Assembly: GCF_000695685.1 (NCBI RefSeq)
Contig: NZ_JFFR01000027.1
Span: 1-64,000 of the forward strand
DNA: 64,000 bases
Source of the DNA: Vibrio fortis
GTDB lineage: Bacteria; Pseudomonadota; Gammaproteobacteria; Enterobacterales; Vibrionaceae
Direction: 5' to 3'
Shown here: positions 43,663 to 53,709 of the stretch, piece by piece
How positions within the stretch are numbered: position 1 is the stretch's first letter
Layout: every line of letters begins with the position of its first letter
Position numbers and translations under genes: made by a program
Notes under the pieces: model-generated
Told to the model about the DNA's origin: nothing
The model's database searches: none
Seen by the model: the letters and a program-made list of their open reading frames with translations, nothing else

Positions 43663-45466
43663 ATTGAATCAACAAACCGAATTCGATCAGCGCGACAATA
43701 CCTAACAATAGGGCCAGTACCTTCCAAAACTGGATTGGGTTTCTATTGAGTAGTGGTTGCTGGGTTTTACGTTTCACTAGTTTAGAGTTTGGTGTGTAGA
43801 GATCAGAGATAAAGTCACCGAGTACGGAGTAACGCTCAGTTGGCTGCTCAGCACACGCCTTTTGTAACACCAAGTCAAACCAAGCGGGTAAGTCTGAACG
43901 CAGGCGCGTAATAGGCTGATAGTGCCATTGATGATGACGAGATTGAGCTAAAGATCGCGGCGTCATTTCTGGATAAGGGAGTTGTCCTGTCAGCATTTCA
44001 TAACCAATTACCGCTACCGAGAACAGATCAGAGTTTGTGGTCGCAATATTCTGCTTAATGGTTTCCGGAGCGATGTAGTTGACGGCGCCAAGCGGAACCG
44101 CATCTTCTTCAACGGGTAAGCCTTCTTCGATGCCGCGAATCAATACGGCGCCAAGGTCGATGAGCTTAATATCGCCGTTCGGCAGTAGCATGATGTTTTC
44201 AGGCTTCAGATCGCGATGAACCATGTCAGCACGTTGAAGTACGCGAATGCCCTGAATGATCTTTTCCAGAATAGTACGCACTTCTGGCAAGCTTGGTTTG
44301 GGGTTGTCGTACATCCATTGTCTTAAGGTTACTCCCTCAACCATCTCACACACTTGATAAAGAAACTGCGAACGTTCGTCAGTCGGATAGACCTTCATAA
44401 TGCGTTTGTTGTTAAGCAGCATGCCTGCCCATTGCTCGTTGTAAAACGCTTTGAGCTGCGCTGGATCGTCGTGATATTGCATTGAAGGTACTTTAATCAC
44501 GAACTCGGTTTGGGTCTGGGTTTGCATCACACGATATACGTGGCTGCGGGTGCCAGAGTAGAGCACTTCCAACACCTGAAACTGGTCGATCATCTGCCCA
44601 AGTTTTAATACCGGAGGAATGACGCGTGTAGCGAGCTTTTCATGAAACTCAATCAATGATGGCTTAGGCAGTTGTGTTACCTCAATCATCAAGCAGCTGA
44701 CGTTGTCCTTGCTGTGCATTGCCAAGGCTCTGTTACAGATCGCTTGAGTTGCCAGTTCAAAGTCATTCTGGTTATTGGTTCCTTCGACTAGATCTTCTTC
44801 ATCAATAAACTCATGCACGCCATCGGTTGTTAGAATGAAACGGTCCTTGGCTTTAATAGGCAAGGCTTGGAAATCAACGTTCAGTTGGCTATCCATACCG
44901 AGAGCGCGAGTGAGGTAGTGGGTATTCACCAAGTTTTTACGAGTATGATCGCGGGTTAGCTGCTGAATTTTACCATCACGTAGTAAGTAGATACGGCTAT
45001 CGCCAACGTGGAAGATATGAGCCGTATTAGATTTGATGATCACCGCGCTGAAGGTCGAGACCATGGTGTTGTGGGCGAGCTGCTTATCGTCATCAAGCTC
45101 AGAGAAGGAGGCGTTAAACAACCAAGAGTTGAGCGAGGTAAGCACCTTCTGGGCCGAGCGTTGAATGCTCCAGCTTTCCGGCGTTGCGTAGTAGTCAGTA
45201 ATAAACTGCATCACACTGGTGTGACTGGCTTTTTGCCCCTGTTCACTGCAACTCACACCATCGGCAATACATGCCACGCTGCCCTTGAACTCTTGTTCGG
45301 CACGGGTTTTAGGGTGCTTAACGATAATCGCATCCTGATTTTCGTTTCTTACTCCTTGATGTGAGTAACCACCATAGTTGAGCTTGAGTTGGTTGCTTGC
45401 CTGCAGATGAATTCCTTGTCCCGCGTCCGGCGCTGCTGTTTGGCTTTGGCTAAATGAGAGAGTCAT
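43661..45466 (-). CDS. PP2C phosphatase - serine/threonine kinase fusion protein
   Basis: Protein of 601 residues. N-terminal PP2C phosphatase (about 30-265) with QDAIIV, VACIADGVSC and VGDSRIY metal motifs, then a eukaryote-type kinase (about 292-555) with FVIKVPS (lysine), catalytic loop HRDLKPENIML, DLG in place of DFG, and YIAPE, and a C-terminal membrane helix (VLALLLGIVALIEFGLLIQ). The pairing of opposing activities in one membrane-anchored chain is unusual. It follows the nitrate transporter gene (about 138 bp) on the same strand, linking it to nitrate assimilation. Confidence 0.92.
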   Translation of the reverse strand: MTLSFSQSQTAAPDAGQGIHLQASNQLKLNYGGYSHQGVRNENQDAIIVKHPKTRAEQEFKGSVACIADGVSCSEQGQKASHTSVMQFITDYYATPESWSIQRSAQKVLTSLNSWLFNASFSELDDDKQLAHNTMVSTFSAVIIKSNTAHIFHVGDSRIYLLRDGKIQQLTRDHTRKNLVNTHYLTRALGMDSQLNVDFQALPIKAKDRFILTTDGVHEFIDEEDLVEGTNNQNDFELATQAICNRALAMHSKDNVSCLMIEVTQLPKPSLIEFHEKLATRVIPPVLKLGQMIDQFQVLEVLYSGTRSHVYRVMQTQTQTEFVIKVPSMQYHDDPAQLKAFYNEQWAGMLLNNKRIMKVYPTDERSQFLYQVCEMVEGVTLRQWMYDNPKPSLPEVRTILEKIIQGIRVLQRADMVHRDLKPENIMLLPNGDIKLIDLGAVLIRGIEEGLPVEEDAVPLGAVNYIAPETIKQNIATTNSDLFSVAVIGYEMLTGQLPYPEMTPRSLAQSRHHQWHYQPITRLRSDLPAWFDLVLQKACAEQPTERYSVLGDFISDLYTPNSKLVKRKTQQPLLNRNPIQFWKVLALLLGIVALIEFGLLIQ

Positions 45467-45549
45467 AACGTCCTTGCTCCTATCTGCTCATTGTTTGAAA
45501 AGGAAGGGAAAGAACAAAAGCCCCAGTCAGAAACAAGAGCTTTTGAACG

Positions 45550-45580
45550 AAGTAACCGAGTGTCGCAGTCCCGGTTACTT
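45550..45580. other. Stem-loop between transporter and kinase genes
   Basis: AAGTAACCG, 13 nt, CGGTTACTT with no T-run after it. It may attenuate or stabilise the transcript upstream of the kinase gene rather than terminate it. The A/T-free end argues against an ordinary terminator. Confidence 0.5.
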
Positions 45581-45604
45581 CTCCCGATATCATTCAATGA
45601 GTGG

Positions 45605-47074
45605 TTAGCTCGATACGTTAATCAACGTCACACTACCATCGTCATTTACTTCAGCAATTTGACCATTTGGCTCTTCCATAAACATCAGAGTTAGGAAGCC
45701 AAGTACCGCTGTTGCTGCAATCACAAGGAAGAAGGTTTGGTAGCTCACAAATGAAAGCACTGTTAGGTAAACTACCGCACCAACGTTACCGTAAGCACCC
45801 GTCATACCCGCGATTTGACCCGTCATACGACGCTTAATCAGTGGTACTGTCGCAAATACTGCACCTTCACCTGCCTGTACGAAGAAAGAACACGCCATTG
45901 CCGCAACAACCGCTAGCCATACTGGCCATGTGCTGTCGACTTGACCCATTGCAAAGTAACCCACCGCTAGACCTGCAGTTAGGATAAGCAGCGTTGGCTT
46001 ACGGCCGAATTTATCTGAAATCCAACCACCACCTGGGCGAGACATTAGATTCATAAAGGCGTAGGCTGATGCCACCATACCTGCAAGTACCGGCGTTAGT
46101 TCAAAGGTTTCAGAGAAGAACAGTGGCAGCATAGAAACAACAGCCAGCTCTGAACCAAATGTCGCGAAGTAAAGCACGTTCAAAACCGCAACTTGCTTAA
46201 ATTTATACTGGTGAATCTCTGGCACTTCTTCCTTGAAGACGTTCTTATTCACTTTCCAAACTTGAGATACTTCATACATATACAGCGCAGCCAGTACCGC
46301 ATAAACACCGTATACCGCTGAGTCTGACAGCATGCCGATACCTGATGGAGACAGTTTCCAAGCCAGTAGCGCAAGCGCCGCGTACATAGGGATCTTCATG
46401 ATGAGTAGAAAGAAAAAGTCACCCTTAGACGTTACTTCCATCGCTGTAACTTGTGCAGGTTTGAAGTAAGTAGAACCTTTTGGTGTATCCGATACGTTTT
46501 TGTAGAAGATAACTGAGAACAGAAGGCTCATTGCACCTGTCACACCCACTGCATAACGCCAGCCATCTTCGCCACCGAATACTAGTGCTAATGTAGGAAG
46601 GGTAAATGCCGCAGCTGCTGAACCAAAGTTACCCCAACCACCGTAGATACCTTCTGCTGTACCTAGCTCGTTGTGTGGGAACCACTCAGACACCAAGCGA
46701 ATACCAACCACGAAACCAGCACCGATGAAGCCCAGTAGGAAACGAGCGATAGCTGCTTGCATGAACGAGTCAGCAAGGGCGAACATGAAACACGGAATCG
46801 AACAGATAGCGAGTAGGGCAGAGTAGACCAGTCTTGGACCATAGCGGTCGGTCAGCATACCAATGGCGACACGCGCTGGGATGGTTAATGCCACGTTTAA
46901 GATTAGGAGGGTTTTGATCTCTTCAGTAGTTAAGCCTAAAGAGGTTTTTACCATTTGCAGTAGTGGCGCAAAGTTAAACCAAACTACAAAGGTGATGAAA
47001 AAGGCAATCCAGCTAAGGTGTAAGATTTTCATCTTACCTGTAAATGAGAGCAGCGAAAATTTTGAGTTATCCAT
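45605..47074 (-). CDS. Nitrate/nitrite MFS transporter (NarK/NasA type)
   Basis: Twelve-helix carrier of 489 residues. Helix 1 [20 protein letters not shown], then [18 protein letters not shown], the nitrate signature [16 protein letters not shown], and in the second half [15 protein letters not shown] and [14 protein letters not shown]. These glycine-rich nitrate motifs define the NNP family. It probably supplies nitrate for the assimilatory reductase. It follows nirD on the same strand after 141 bp. Confidence 0.93.
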   Translation of the reverse strand: MDNSKFSLLSFTGKMKILHLSWIAFFITFVVWFNFAPLLQMVKTSLGLTTEEIKTLLILNVALTIPARVAIGMLTDRYGPRLVYSALLAICSIPCFMFALADSFMQAAIARFLLGFIGAGFVVGIRLVSEWFPHNELGTAEGIYGGWGNFGSAAAAFTLPTLALVFGGEDGWRYAVGVTGAMSLLFSVIFYKNVSDTPKGSTYFKPAQVTAMEVTSKGDFFFLLIMKIPMYAALALLAWKLSPSGIGMLSDSAVYGVYAVLAALYMYEVSQVWKVNKNVFKEEVPEIHQYKFKQVAVLNVLYFATFGSELAVVSMLPLFFSETFELTPVLAGMVASAYAFMNLMSRPGGGWISDKFGRKPTLLILTAGLAVGYFAMGQVDSTWPVWLAVVAAMACSFFVQAGEGAVFATVPLIKRRMTGQIAGMTGAYGNVGAVVYLTVLSFVSYQTFFLVIAATAVLGFLTLMFMEEPNGQIAEVNDDGSVTLINVSS

Positions 47075-47215
47075 GTATTAAATCCTTTAAATATGGAAAG
47101 TGTCTAGAGTTCTTCTAGCCGTTCACATGCCAACTCCGTAGCGAGCCTAAATACTTAATTGTAGGCGGCTAAGGCATGAGTATTGGGTGATTCTGAAATA
47201 CGACCTAATCCGTGA

Positions 47216-47560
47216 TTAGCTTGCTAACGCTTCGGGTGCCAGTACTTGAATATCGTTACCTTGTCTGCGCACTTCAAAGCGAGTCAGAGCGTGTTCAGGC
47301 TCTTCCAAGCAAGCTCCTGTCTCTAGATGGTAATGCTGCTTGTAAAGGGGAGAAGCAACGTAAGGCTCTCCACTTAACGAGCCAATAATACCACGTGACA
47401 TGACATTGGCTTTACCAATTGGGTCGAAATTTGAAAGGCCATAAATCTTGTCACTGCGCTTGCAGTAAAAGATCGCGACTTGATGATCAGCCACTTTGGC
47501 ACACACACCCGCGTTGGGCGTTAGATCCTCTTGGGAGCAAACAGTGGTCCAGTTTTCCAT
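47216..47560 (-). CDS. nirD: Nitrite reductase (NADH) small subunit
   Basis: Protein of 114 residues with the Rieske-like beta fold but without the usual cysteine-histidine cluster ligands (CKRSDKIYGLSNFDPIGKANVMSRG, in part), as expected for NirD. Forms the soluble NADH-nitrite reductase with NirB in the cytoplasm. It follows nirB after 125 bp. Confidence 0.94.
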   Translation of the reverse strand: MENWTTVCSQEDLTPNAGVCAKVADHQVAIFYCKRSDKIYGLSNFDPIGKANVMSRGIIGSLSGEPYVASPLYKQHYHLETGACLEEPEHALTRFEVRRQGNDIQVLAPEALAS

Positions 47561-47685
47561 GACAGTCTCCTTGTCAATTTGTTGAGTCTTAGATTTTGTT
47601 CAATTTCCTAAAAATGAAGGTCGTAAAGAAAGAAGGTCGCTAGCAGAGTATTGCGTAGTGAAGGGCCTGCTAACGACCAAACTGG

Positions 47686-50268
47686 CTACGAGACTTCCGT
47701 AATTTCAATCTGTTCAGAGCTATTCAATGCTTGAGTGCGCTCGGCATCGTGGTCAGTGTTGATGCTTGGTTTCGGGAAGCGCTGTTCACGTTCGGTAATG
47801 AACGACAGGCTCTTATCCATCTCGTCACTGTTGATGTAGTGTTGGAAGCGTTTCATCTTCACTGGGTTCTCGATGGTGGTCTTCCACTCACATTGGTACT
47901 TCTCGATGTTGAGCGCGATGTCCGCTTCCAGTTCAGCCGCGACATTGAGTTTGTCTTCAATCACCACTTCTTTGAGGTAGTCCAAGCCGCCCTCTAGGTT
48001 CTCCATCCAAACAGAAGTACGTTGCAAGCGGTCAGCGGTACGGGTGTAGAACATCAGTACGCGGTCGATGTATTGAATCAACGTTTGTTCGTCGAGGTCG
48101 GTTGCAAATAGGTCGGCGTGACGTGGACGCATACCGCCGTTACCACACACATATAGGTTCCAGCCTTTGTCGGTAGCGATAACGCCAATGTCTTTTGATT
48201 GTGCTTCGGCACACTCTCGAGTACAGCCAGATACGGCGAATTTGATCTTGTGAGGTGAACGTAGGCCCTTGTAGCGGTTCTCTAGCTTGATTGCGAGGCC
48301 GACACTGTCGTTAACGCCGTAGCGACACCAAGTGCTGCCGACGCAAGACTTCACAGTACGAACTGATTTGCCGTAGGCATGGCCGGTTTCAAAGCCAGCA
48401 TCAATCAGCCTTTTCCAAATAGCAGGCAGTTCGTTTAGCTGCGCGCCGAATAGGTCGACACGCTGACCGCCCGTGATCTTCGTGTAGAGGTTGTACTCTT
48501 TTGCTACTTCGCCGAGCACAATCAGTCTGTCTGGGGTGATTTCGCCGCCAGCAATTCGTGGAACCACAGAGTAGGTACCATCTTTTTGCATGTTGCCAAG
48601 GTAGATGTCGTTGGTGTCTTGCAACTCGATGTGCTCATCTTCAAGGATGTAGTCGTTCCAGTAAGAAGCGAGAATAGAGCCAATCGCAGGCTTACACACA
48701 GTACAACCTAAGCCTTGGCCGTGAGATTCCAACAGTTCATCGAAGGTCTTGATCTTGTTGACGCGGATAATGTCGGTCAGCTCTTGGCGAGAGTAAGCAA
48801 AGTGCTCACAGATATCGTTAGAAACCTCAACACCTAGGTTGCTGAGTTCACTGTCTAATACCTGTTTGGCCAGGGCAGAACAACCTCCACAGCCCGTCGA
48901 TGCATTGGTCGACTCTTTCAGTGCTGCCATTGTGGTGCAGCCTGCGGAAACCGCTTCTTTGATATCGCCTTTGGTGACATCGAAACATGAACAGATCACG
49001 GCGCTGTCTGGAAGGGCTTCAACACCCATAGCGCTGCCAGAGTCGTCTGCAAGGTTTGGAAGAATCAGAACCGATGGGTTTTCAGGCAGTGGCATATCGT
49101 TTTGCTTGATTTGCAGCAGCGAACCGTAAGCTTCTGCATCACCAACTAACACCGCACCGACGATCTTTTTGCCATCAGCAGAGATGATCAGGCGTTTGTA
49201 AACCTGTTCGATTTCATCGTTGTAAGTATAAGACTGTGCGCCTTCTGTTTGGCCATGTACTTCACCGATACTGGCTACGTCTACGCCCAGCAGTTTAAGT
49301 TTGGTGCTCATGTCTGCACCGGTGAAGCTGCTTCTATCTTCACCATCAGAAAGGATGTGGCTAGCCGCCACCTTCGCCATGGAATAGCCCGGAGCTACCA
49401 AGCCGAAGATCTTGTTATCCCAAAGGGCACATTCACCAATCGCGTACACATCATCGATGTTGGTTTGGCAGTAATCATCAATCACGATACCGCCACGCTC
49501 GCCAATCGCGATGTCAGAGCTACGAGCCAATGCGTCTTGAGGGCGAATACCGGCAGAGAATACAATCATGTCGGTTTCAAGGTGAGTGCCGTCTGCAAAG
49601 TTCATACGGTAGCGAGCTGTTTCACCAGCCACAATCTCAGAGGTCGCTTTCTCGGTGTGAACCTGTACGCCTAAGTCTTCAATCTTACGGCGTAGTAGGG
49701 CACCGCCGCCCTCATCGAGTTGAACTGCCATTAAGCGAGGCGCGAACTCTACCACATGCGTTTCTAAGCCAAGGTTTTTAACCGCGTTAGCCGCTTCTAA
49801 ACCGAGTAGTCCACCGCCGATTACCACACCCGATTTACTCTGTTTGCTCGACAGCTCAATCGCATCTAAGTCTTCAATGGTACGGTAGACGTGGCAGTGT
49901 TCTTGGTCGTTACCCGGGATTGGTGGAACGAATGGGAATGAGCCAGTAGCAAGAATCAGTTTGTCGTAGCTTTCACGATGTCCGCTGTCGGTTATTACCG
50001 CTTTGTTTTCGGTATCAAGCTCAGTCACCTTGGCATTCACCAAGTACTTAACGCCATTCTCTTGATAGTAGGCTTCGCTGGTGAGGGCTAAGTCATCGGC
50101 TGACTTGCCGTTGAAGTAAGCAGTGAGCTGAACACGGTCGTAGGCAAGACGCGATTCCTCACTAAAAGTGATGACTTCATATTGGTCTGAGTCAGCTTGA
50201 ATGATGTTGTCGATAAATTTGTGGCCAACCATGCCATTACCAACGACGACAATTTTCTGTTTGCTCAT
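47686..50268 (-). CDS. nirB: Nitrite reductase (NADH) large subunit
   Basis: Protein of 860 residues reducing nitrite to ammonia. FAD site VVVGNGMVGHKF, NADH site VIGGGLLGLEAANAV, a BFD-like [2Fe-2S] region with CSCFDV and GCGGC, and the siroheme/[4Fe-4S] ligands in CVGSTWC and SGCTREC. Domain order matches E. coli NirB. It is transcribed divergently from the nitrate reductase gene. Confidence 0.97.
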   Translation of the reverse strand: MSKQKIVVVGNGMVGHKFIDNIIQADSDQYEVITFSEESRLAYDRVQLTAYFNGKSADDLALTSEAYYQENGVKYLVNAKVTELDTENKAVITDSGHRESYDKLILATGSFPFVPPIPGNDQEHCHVYRTIEDLDAIELSSKQSKSGVVIGGGLLGLEAANAVKNLGLETHVVEFAPRLMAVQLDEGGGALLRRKIEDLGVQVHTEKATSEIVAGETARYRMNFADGTHLETDMIVFSAGIRPQDALARSSDIAIGERGGIVIDDYCQTNIDDVYAIGECALWDNKIFGLVAPGYSMAKVAASHILSDGEDRSSFTGADMSTKLKLLGVDVASIGEVHGQTEGAQSYTYNDEIEQVYKRLIISADGKKIVGAVLVGDAEAYGSLLQIKQNDMPLPENPSVLILPNLADDSGSAMGVEALPDSAVICSCFDVTKGDIKEAVSAGCTTMAALKESTNASTGCGGCSALAKQVLDSELSNLGVEVSNDICEHFAYSRQELTDIIRVNKIKTFDELLESHGQGLGCTVCKPAIGSILASYWNDYILEDEHIELQDTNDIYLGNMQKDGTYSVVPRIAGGEITPDRLIVLGEVAKEYNLYTKITGGQRVDLFGAQLNELPAIWKRLIDAGFETGHAYGKSVRTVKSCVGSTWCRYGVNDSVGLAIKLENRYKGLRSPHKIKFAVSGCTRECAEAQSKDIGVIATDKGWNLYVCGNGGMRPRHADLFATDLDEQTLIQYIDRVLMFYTRTADRLQRTSVWMENLEGGLDYLKEVVIEDKLNVAAELEADIALNIEKYQCEWKTTIENPVKMKRFQHYINSDEMDKSLSFITEREQRFPKPSINTDHDAERTQALNSSEQIEITEVS

Positions 50269-50392
50269 AGTAAATTCCTTTTTTGCTGGCTTCCTAGCGT
50301 TTCTAAATACAGTCCACTCTCAATGGTGGGTAATTTGCTGTTCTTCCAATGAACTTAAAAACTGTGAATTTTGGGTTGTTGATATTTAGGGC

Positions 50393-50408
50393 AGCAAGTA
50401 GGGTGCCA
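50393..50408 (-). promoter_or_regulatory. Sigma-54 promoter for nirB
   Basis: On the minus strand TGGCAC, 5 nt, TTGCT, an exact -24/-12 match. It lies 125 bp upstream of the nirB start codon, reading toward it. Confidence 0.78.
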
Positions 50409-50483
50409 GATAAAAAAGGCGTTCGTAAAAAATAATAATAACTAATAAATTCAATTGATTAACTAAATAACAAACGACTCAAT

Positions 50484-50499
50484 TACCCCTAAAGTGGTA
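50484..50499. promoter_or_regulatory. NarL/NarP-like 7-2-7 site
   Basis: TACCCCT AA AGTGGTA: two heptamers as an inverted repeat with a 2-bp spacer. The first fits TACYNMT; the second differs from its consensus by one base. It lies between the two sigma-54 promoters. Confidence 0.55.
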
Positions 50500-50537
50500 T
50501 ATTTAAAAAGTAAGAGATTTATGAAAATGAGCCTTTG

Positions 50538-50566
50538 TGGTGCAAAATTGATCAACATGGTGCAAA
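50538..50566. promoter_or_regulatory. Direct repeats TGGTGCAAA, candidate NtrC half-sites
   Basis: TGGTGCAAA at 50538-50546 and again at 50558-50566, 20 bp (about two helical turns) apart. GGTGCA resembles the right half of NtrC binding sites. They lie about 115-140 bp upstream of the plus-strand sigma-54 promoter, a suitable enhancer distance. Confidence 0.5.
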
Positions 50567-50678
50567 TATCTCAATATTTCTTCTGTTGGATTTAATTAAC
50601 CTCAAACTTTGTAATTGTATTAATTTTAAGTTGTTGTAATTAAATTGGTTTTTTATTGTCTCGCGTTGGGTTAAATAG

Positions 50679-50694
50679 TGGTGCGCAATTTGCT
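50679..50694 (+). promoter_or_regulatory. Sigma-54 promoter for the nitrate reductase gene
   Basis: TGGTGC, 5 nt, TTGCT with invariant GG and GC at the correct spacing. About 100 bp upstream of the ATG at 50796. Confidence 0.75.
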
Positions 50695-50795
50695 TTATTA
50701 AAAAAGAGAAATTTTCACTACTGAGAGAGCTGTACATGGCTTTCTGATTACTCCGGTGGAAGAGATAAAAAAGAACATTGCACGAGGGAAGAGTG

Positions 50796-53360
50796 ATGAG
50801 TTCAAACAAGGATTGGATCAAATCAACGTGTGCTTACTGTGGCGTAGGTTGTGGCATTGAAGTAAGGCCAACTGCTTCAGGTAAATTGGAAGTGCGTGGC
50901 GACAAAGAGCACCCATCGAACTATGGTAAGTTGTGTACTAAGGGCGCAGCACTGGGCGACACCGTTACGCCGATAGGCCGCTTAACCCAACCGATGAAAA
51001 GAGTCGCAAGCGGGCAGCAGCTCTTACCTTGGGGCGAAGCGTCGCAGTTGGTAGCTGACAGGTTCAAACAAGCGATAGAAGAGCATGGCCCAGACTCGGT
51101 CGCCTTTTATGTATCAGGCCAACTTCTGACTGAAGATTATTATGTTGCCAACAAATTGATGAAAGGCTTTATCGGTAGCGCCAACATCGACAGTAATTCG
51201 CGCCTTTGTATGGCATCGAGTGTAGTAGGACATAAACGCGCATTCGGTAGCGATACCGTTCCAGTCTGTTACGAAGATCTTGAACAAGCGGAAGTGGTGG
51301 TTATTACAGGCTCAAATCTCGCTTGGTGTCACCCTGTTCTGTTCCAACGTCTGCGCGCGGCTAAGCAAGCTAACCCAGCAATGAAAGTGATCGTGATTGA
51401 CCCGCGTTATACTGACACCTGCGAAATTGCCGACATCCACTTGGCGTTAGAATCGGGCTCTGACGTCGCTCTGTTTAATGGCTTATTAGCTTATCTCGAT
51501 GATCACGATAACCTCGACCAAGACTACATTGATAAGCACACTCAAGGCTTTACTGAAGCGATTCGAGCAGCGACGCGATATCGCTATACCGAAAATGGCT
51601 GGGGTGACAAAAGCGTTTCAAAGCTGACAGGATTAACTGAAGCGCAGCTCAAGCAGTTCTACTCTCTGTTTGCATCCAATGACAAGGTGCTCACCATCTA
51701 CTCTCAAGGCGTAAACCAATCTACTCAAGGGTGCGACAAGGTTAACGCCATTCTCAACTGCCATTTGGCGACAGGCAAAATCGGTAAAACAGGCATGGGG
51801 CCATTCTCGGTTACAGGCCAGCCGAACGCCATGGGTGGCCGTGAAGTGGGGGGCTTAGCCAATACCTTAGCCGCGCACTTTGAATTTGGCGATCCGCAAT
51901 CACACCAAACAGTGAGCGAGTTTTGGCAGACCGACAGCTTAGCAACCCATGCGGGGTTAAAGGCCATTGACCTATTCGATGCCATGAACGATGGCAAGAT
52001 CAAAGCGGTGTGGATCATGGCGACCAACCCCGTGGTGAGCCTACCTGATAGTGAGAAAATCAAAACTGCATTAGAGAAGTGCCCATTTGTGGTGGTGTCG
52101 GACTGCATTGCAGATACAGAAACTACACGCTTGGCTGATGTGGTGTTGCCTGCCCAAGGTTGGAGCGAAAAGTCGGGCACTGTAACCAACTCTGAACGCA
52201 GAATCTCGCGCCAGCGCCGCATATTACCAAGTCCAGGTGAAGCCAAGCCAGACTGGTGGATACTAAAAGAAGTGGCACAAAAAATGGGATTCCAAGACCA
52301 GTTTGATTACCGTCATGAAGGGGAGATCTTCAAAGAGTATTGCGAGATGACTGCGCTCGGTAATGAAACGGGCAAAGCGCGCGACTTGTGCTTAATTGGA
52401 TTAACCAAACTCGATGAGAAGGGCTATGGCGAACTCACCCCGCAGCAGTGGCCAGTACTTGAGTACCAACCAGAGATAATTGAGCAGCGCATGTTCACCG
52501 ACGGCGAGTTCTTTACCGAATCTGGCAAAGCGCAGTTCATCGCGGTTGAGCATGACAAACCGATTGCCGATACCAGTGTCGAGTTCCCACTCATTATGAA
52601 CACTGGCCGTATTCGCGACCAATGGCACACCATGAGCCGAACTGGTTTGGCTGCTGGCTTGGGCGAACACACACCAGAGCCGTTTGTTGCTATGCACCCA
52701 GACACGGTTGCTGAATTAAACCTTGATGAATTTGGCTTAGATGCTTTCAACCATGCCACCGTTAACCCAGTGGTGAAAGTGCGCAGCGCACAAGGGGAGT
52801 GCCAAGCGCGTTTGGTTGTCACTAAAGAGATGCGCCGCGAACAAGTGTTTATGCCGATTCACTGGAACGCCCCAACCGCCAAAGACAGCAAGCCGTGCGA
52901 TCTGATTCTGCCTCATACCGATGCCGCGTCTGGTCAGCCGGAATTCAAACACACCCCGGTCATGGTGGAAGCGTGTGGCTATCGCAGTGAAGCTGCCTTG
53001 GTCAGCGACAAAGTAATGGATTGCAGCGGGTTTGATTACTGGGTAAGACAGAGAGTGGAGGGCGGCTTTTTATATCGTATATCTTCATCTAAGAACCCGA
53101 TGGAGTTGGTGATTCAGCTGGCTAACACACTTGATGCACTGCCAGAACCTGATGCCGATGCGATTAAGTCGCTTCACTACCACGGCAACAAATCATTTAA
53201 GAATTATGGCTCTGCCAAGTTGGATCAATTCGGGGTGAAGCAGGCTTTTGTGGTCAATAGTAAGCTCGACCATGACAGCATTGATTGGCTGGTGGCATGC
53301 TTAACTCGTGAAGCTGATGAAGAGTTTGAAGCAGAGTTCTTGAGTACGTTAGCCAAATAG
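50796..53360 (+). CDS. nasA: Assimilatory nitrate reductase, molybdopterin subunit
   Basis: Cytoplasmic enzyme of 854 residues. An N-terminal [4Fe-4S] site with CAYCGVGCGIEVR and a fourth cysteine in LCTKGA, then the molybdopterin-guanine-dinucleotide domains (NSRLCMASSVVG, with the conserved cysteine as likely Mo ligand; CHLATGKIGKTGMGPFSVTGQPNAMGGREVG, in part), and a C-terminal molydopterin dinucleotide-binding domain. No Tat signal, which separates it from NapA. ATG 50796 is chosen for GAGGGAAGAG just upstream. The short C-terminal region lacks a clear NasA-type extra iron-sulfur domain, so the electron donor is uncertain. Confidence 0.93.
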   Translation: MSSNKDWIKSTCAYCGVGCGIEVRPTASGKLEVRGDKEHPSNYGKLCTKGAALGDTVTPIGRLTQPMKRVASGQQLLPWGEASQLVADRFKQAIEEHGPDSVAFYVSGQLLTEDYYVANKLMKGFIGSANIDSNSRLCMASSVVGHKRAFGSDTVPVCYEDLEQAEVVVITGSNLAWCHPVLFQRLRAAKQANPAMKVIVIDPRYTDTCEIADIHLALESGSDVALFNGLLAYLDDHDNLDQDYIDKHTQGFTEAIRAATRYRYTENGWGDKSVSKLTGLTEAQLKQFYSLFASNDKVLTIYSQGVNQSTQGCDKVNAILNCHLATGKIGKTGMGPFSVTGQPNAMGGREVGGLANTLAAHFEFGDPQSHQTVSEFWQTDSLATHAGLKAIDLFDAMNDGKIKAVWIMATNPVVSLPDSEKIKTALEKCPFVVVSDCIADTETTRLADVVLPAQGWSEKSGTVTNSERRISRQRRILPSPGEAKPDWWILKEVAQKMGFQDQFDYRHEGEIFKEYCEMTALGNETGKARDLCLIGLTKLDEKGYGELTPQQWPVLEYQPEIIEQRMFTDGEFFTESGKAQFIAVEHDKPIADTSVEFPLIMNTGRIRDQWHTMSRTGLAAGLGEHTPEPFVAMHPDTVAELNLDEFGLDAFNHATVNPVVKVRSAQGECQARLVVTKEMRREQVFMPIHWNAPTAKDSKPCDLILPHTDAASGQPEFKHTPVMVEACGYRSEAALVSDKVMDCSGFDYWVRQRVEGGFLYRISSSKNPMELVIQLANTLDALPEPDADAIKSLHYHGNKSFKNYGSAKLDQFGVKQAFVVNSKLDHDSIDWLVACLTREADEEFEAEFLSTLAK

Positions 53361-53709
53361 TCGATGCGATGAATGATCTCTAGCACGTAATATTGGCCTG
53401 ATAAATCAATGATTAGCGAGCTTTTACGACGGAAAATATTGATTATTAACTTACTAGTGAGCCGAAAAGTAGAGGAATCTTCTATTTGTAGTGATCTTGT
53501 GAACAACCTTTGTTAAATCTTAGGCAGTTAGATATCTAATGATTGCATTCTTTAATGAGCGGTGATATTCAATGCGCTGAACCAATTAAAGAATCAGACT
53601 TATCCTAAACTGATATTGATTGGATACTGAGAAGCGCTGTTGAACCATGACAGCGCTTTTTTTGTTGTTGTCTTGCTGCTTGTAAGCGCAGTTACGATAG
53701 GTAGAGTTC
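53361..53709. other. Intergenic region with one terminator
   Basis: About 350 bp of AT-rich DNA between nasA and rarD with the stem-loop at 53632-53663. No ORF or RNA gene is recognised. Confidence 0.45.
53632..53663 (+). terminator. Rho-independent terminator
   Basis: AAGCGCTGT, 9 nt, ACAGCGCTTTTTTT. It lies 270 bp after nasA and 46 bp before rarD and separates the two. Confidence 0.85.

Larger units (their letters stand above)
50269..50795. other. Divergent control region of the nitrate genes
   Basis: 527 bp of AT-rich DNA between divergent nirB and the nitrate reductase gene. It holds two sigma-54 type promoters, a NarL/NarP-like site and two TGGTGCAAA repeats, each listed separately. 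No ORF is supported. Confidence 0.8.

Noticed and set aside
51725..52822. Long minus-strand frames inside the nitrate reductase gene
   Set aside because: They have no ribosome binding site or domain and are antisense frames created by the high-GC third positions of nasA.
50796..53360. Periplasmic NapA identity
   Set aside because: There is no twin-arginine signal, and the gene is next to nirB, nirD and a nitrate transporter without other nap genes.
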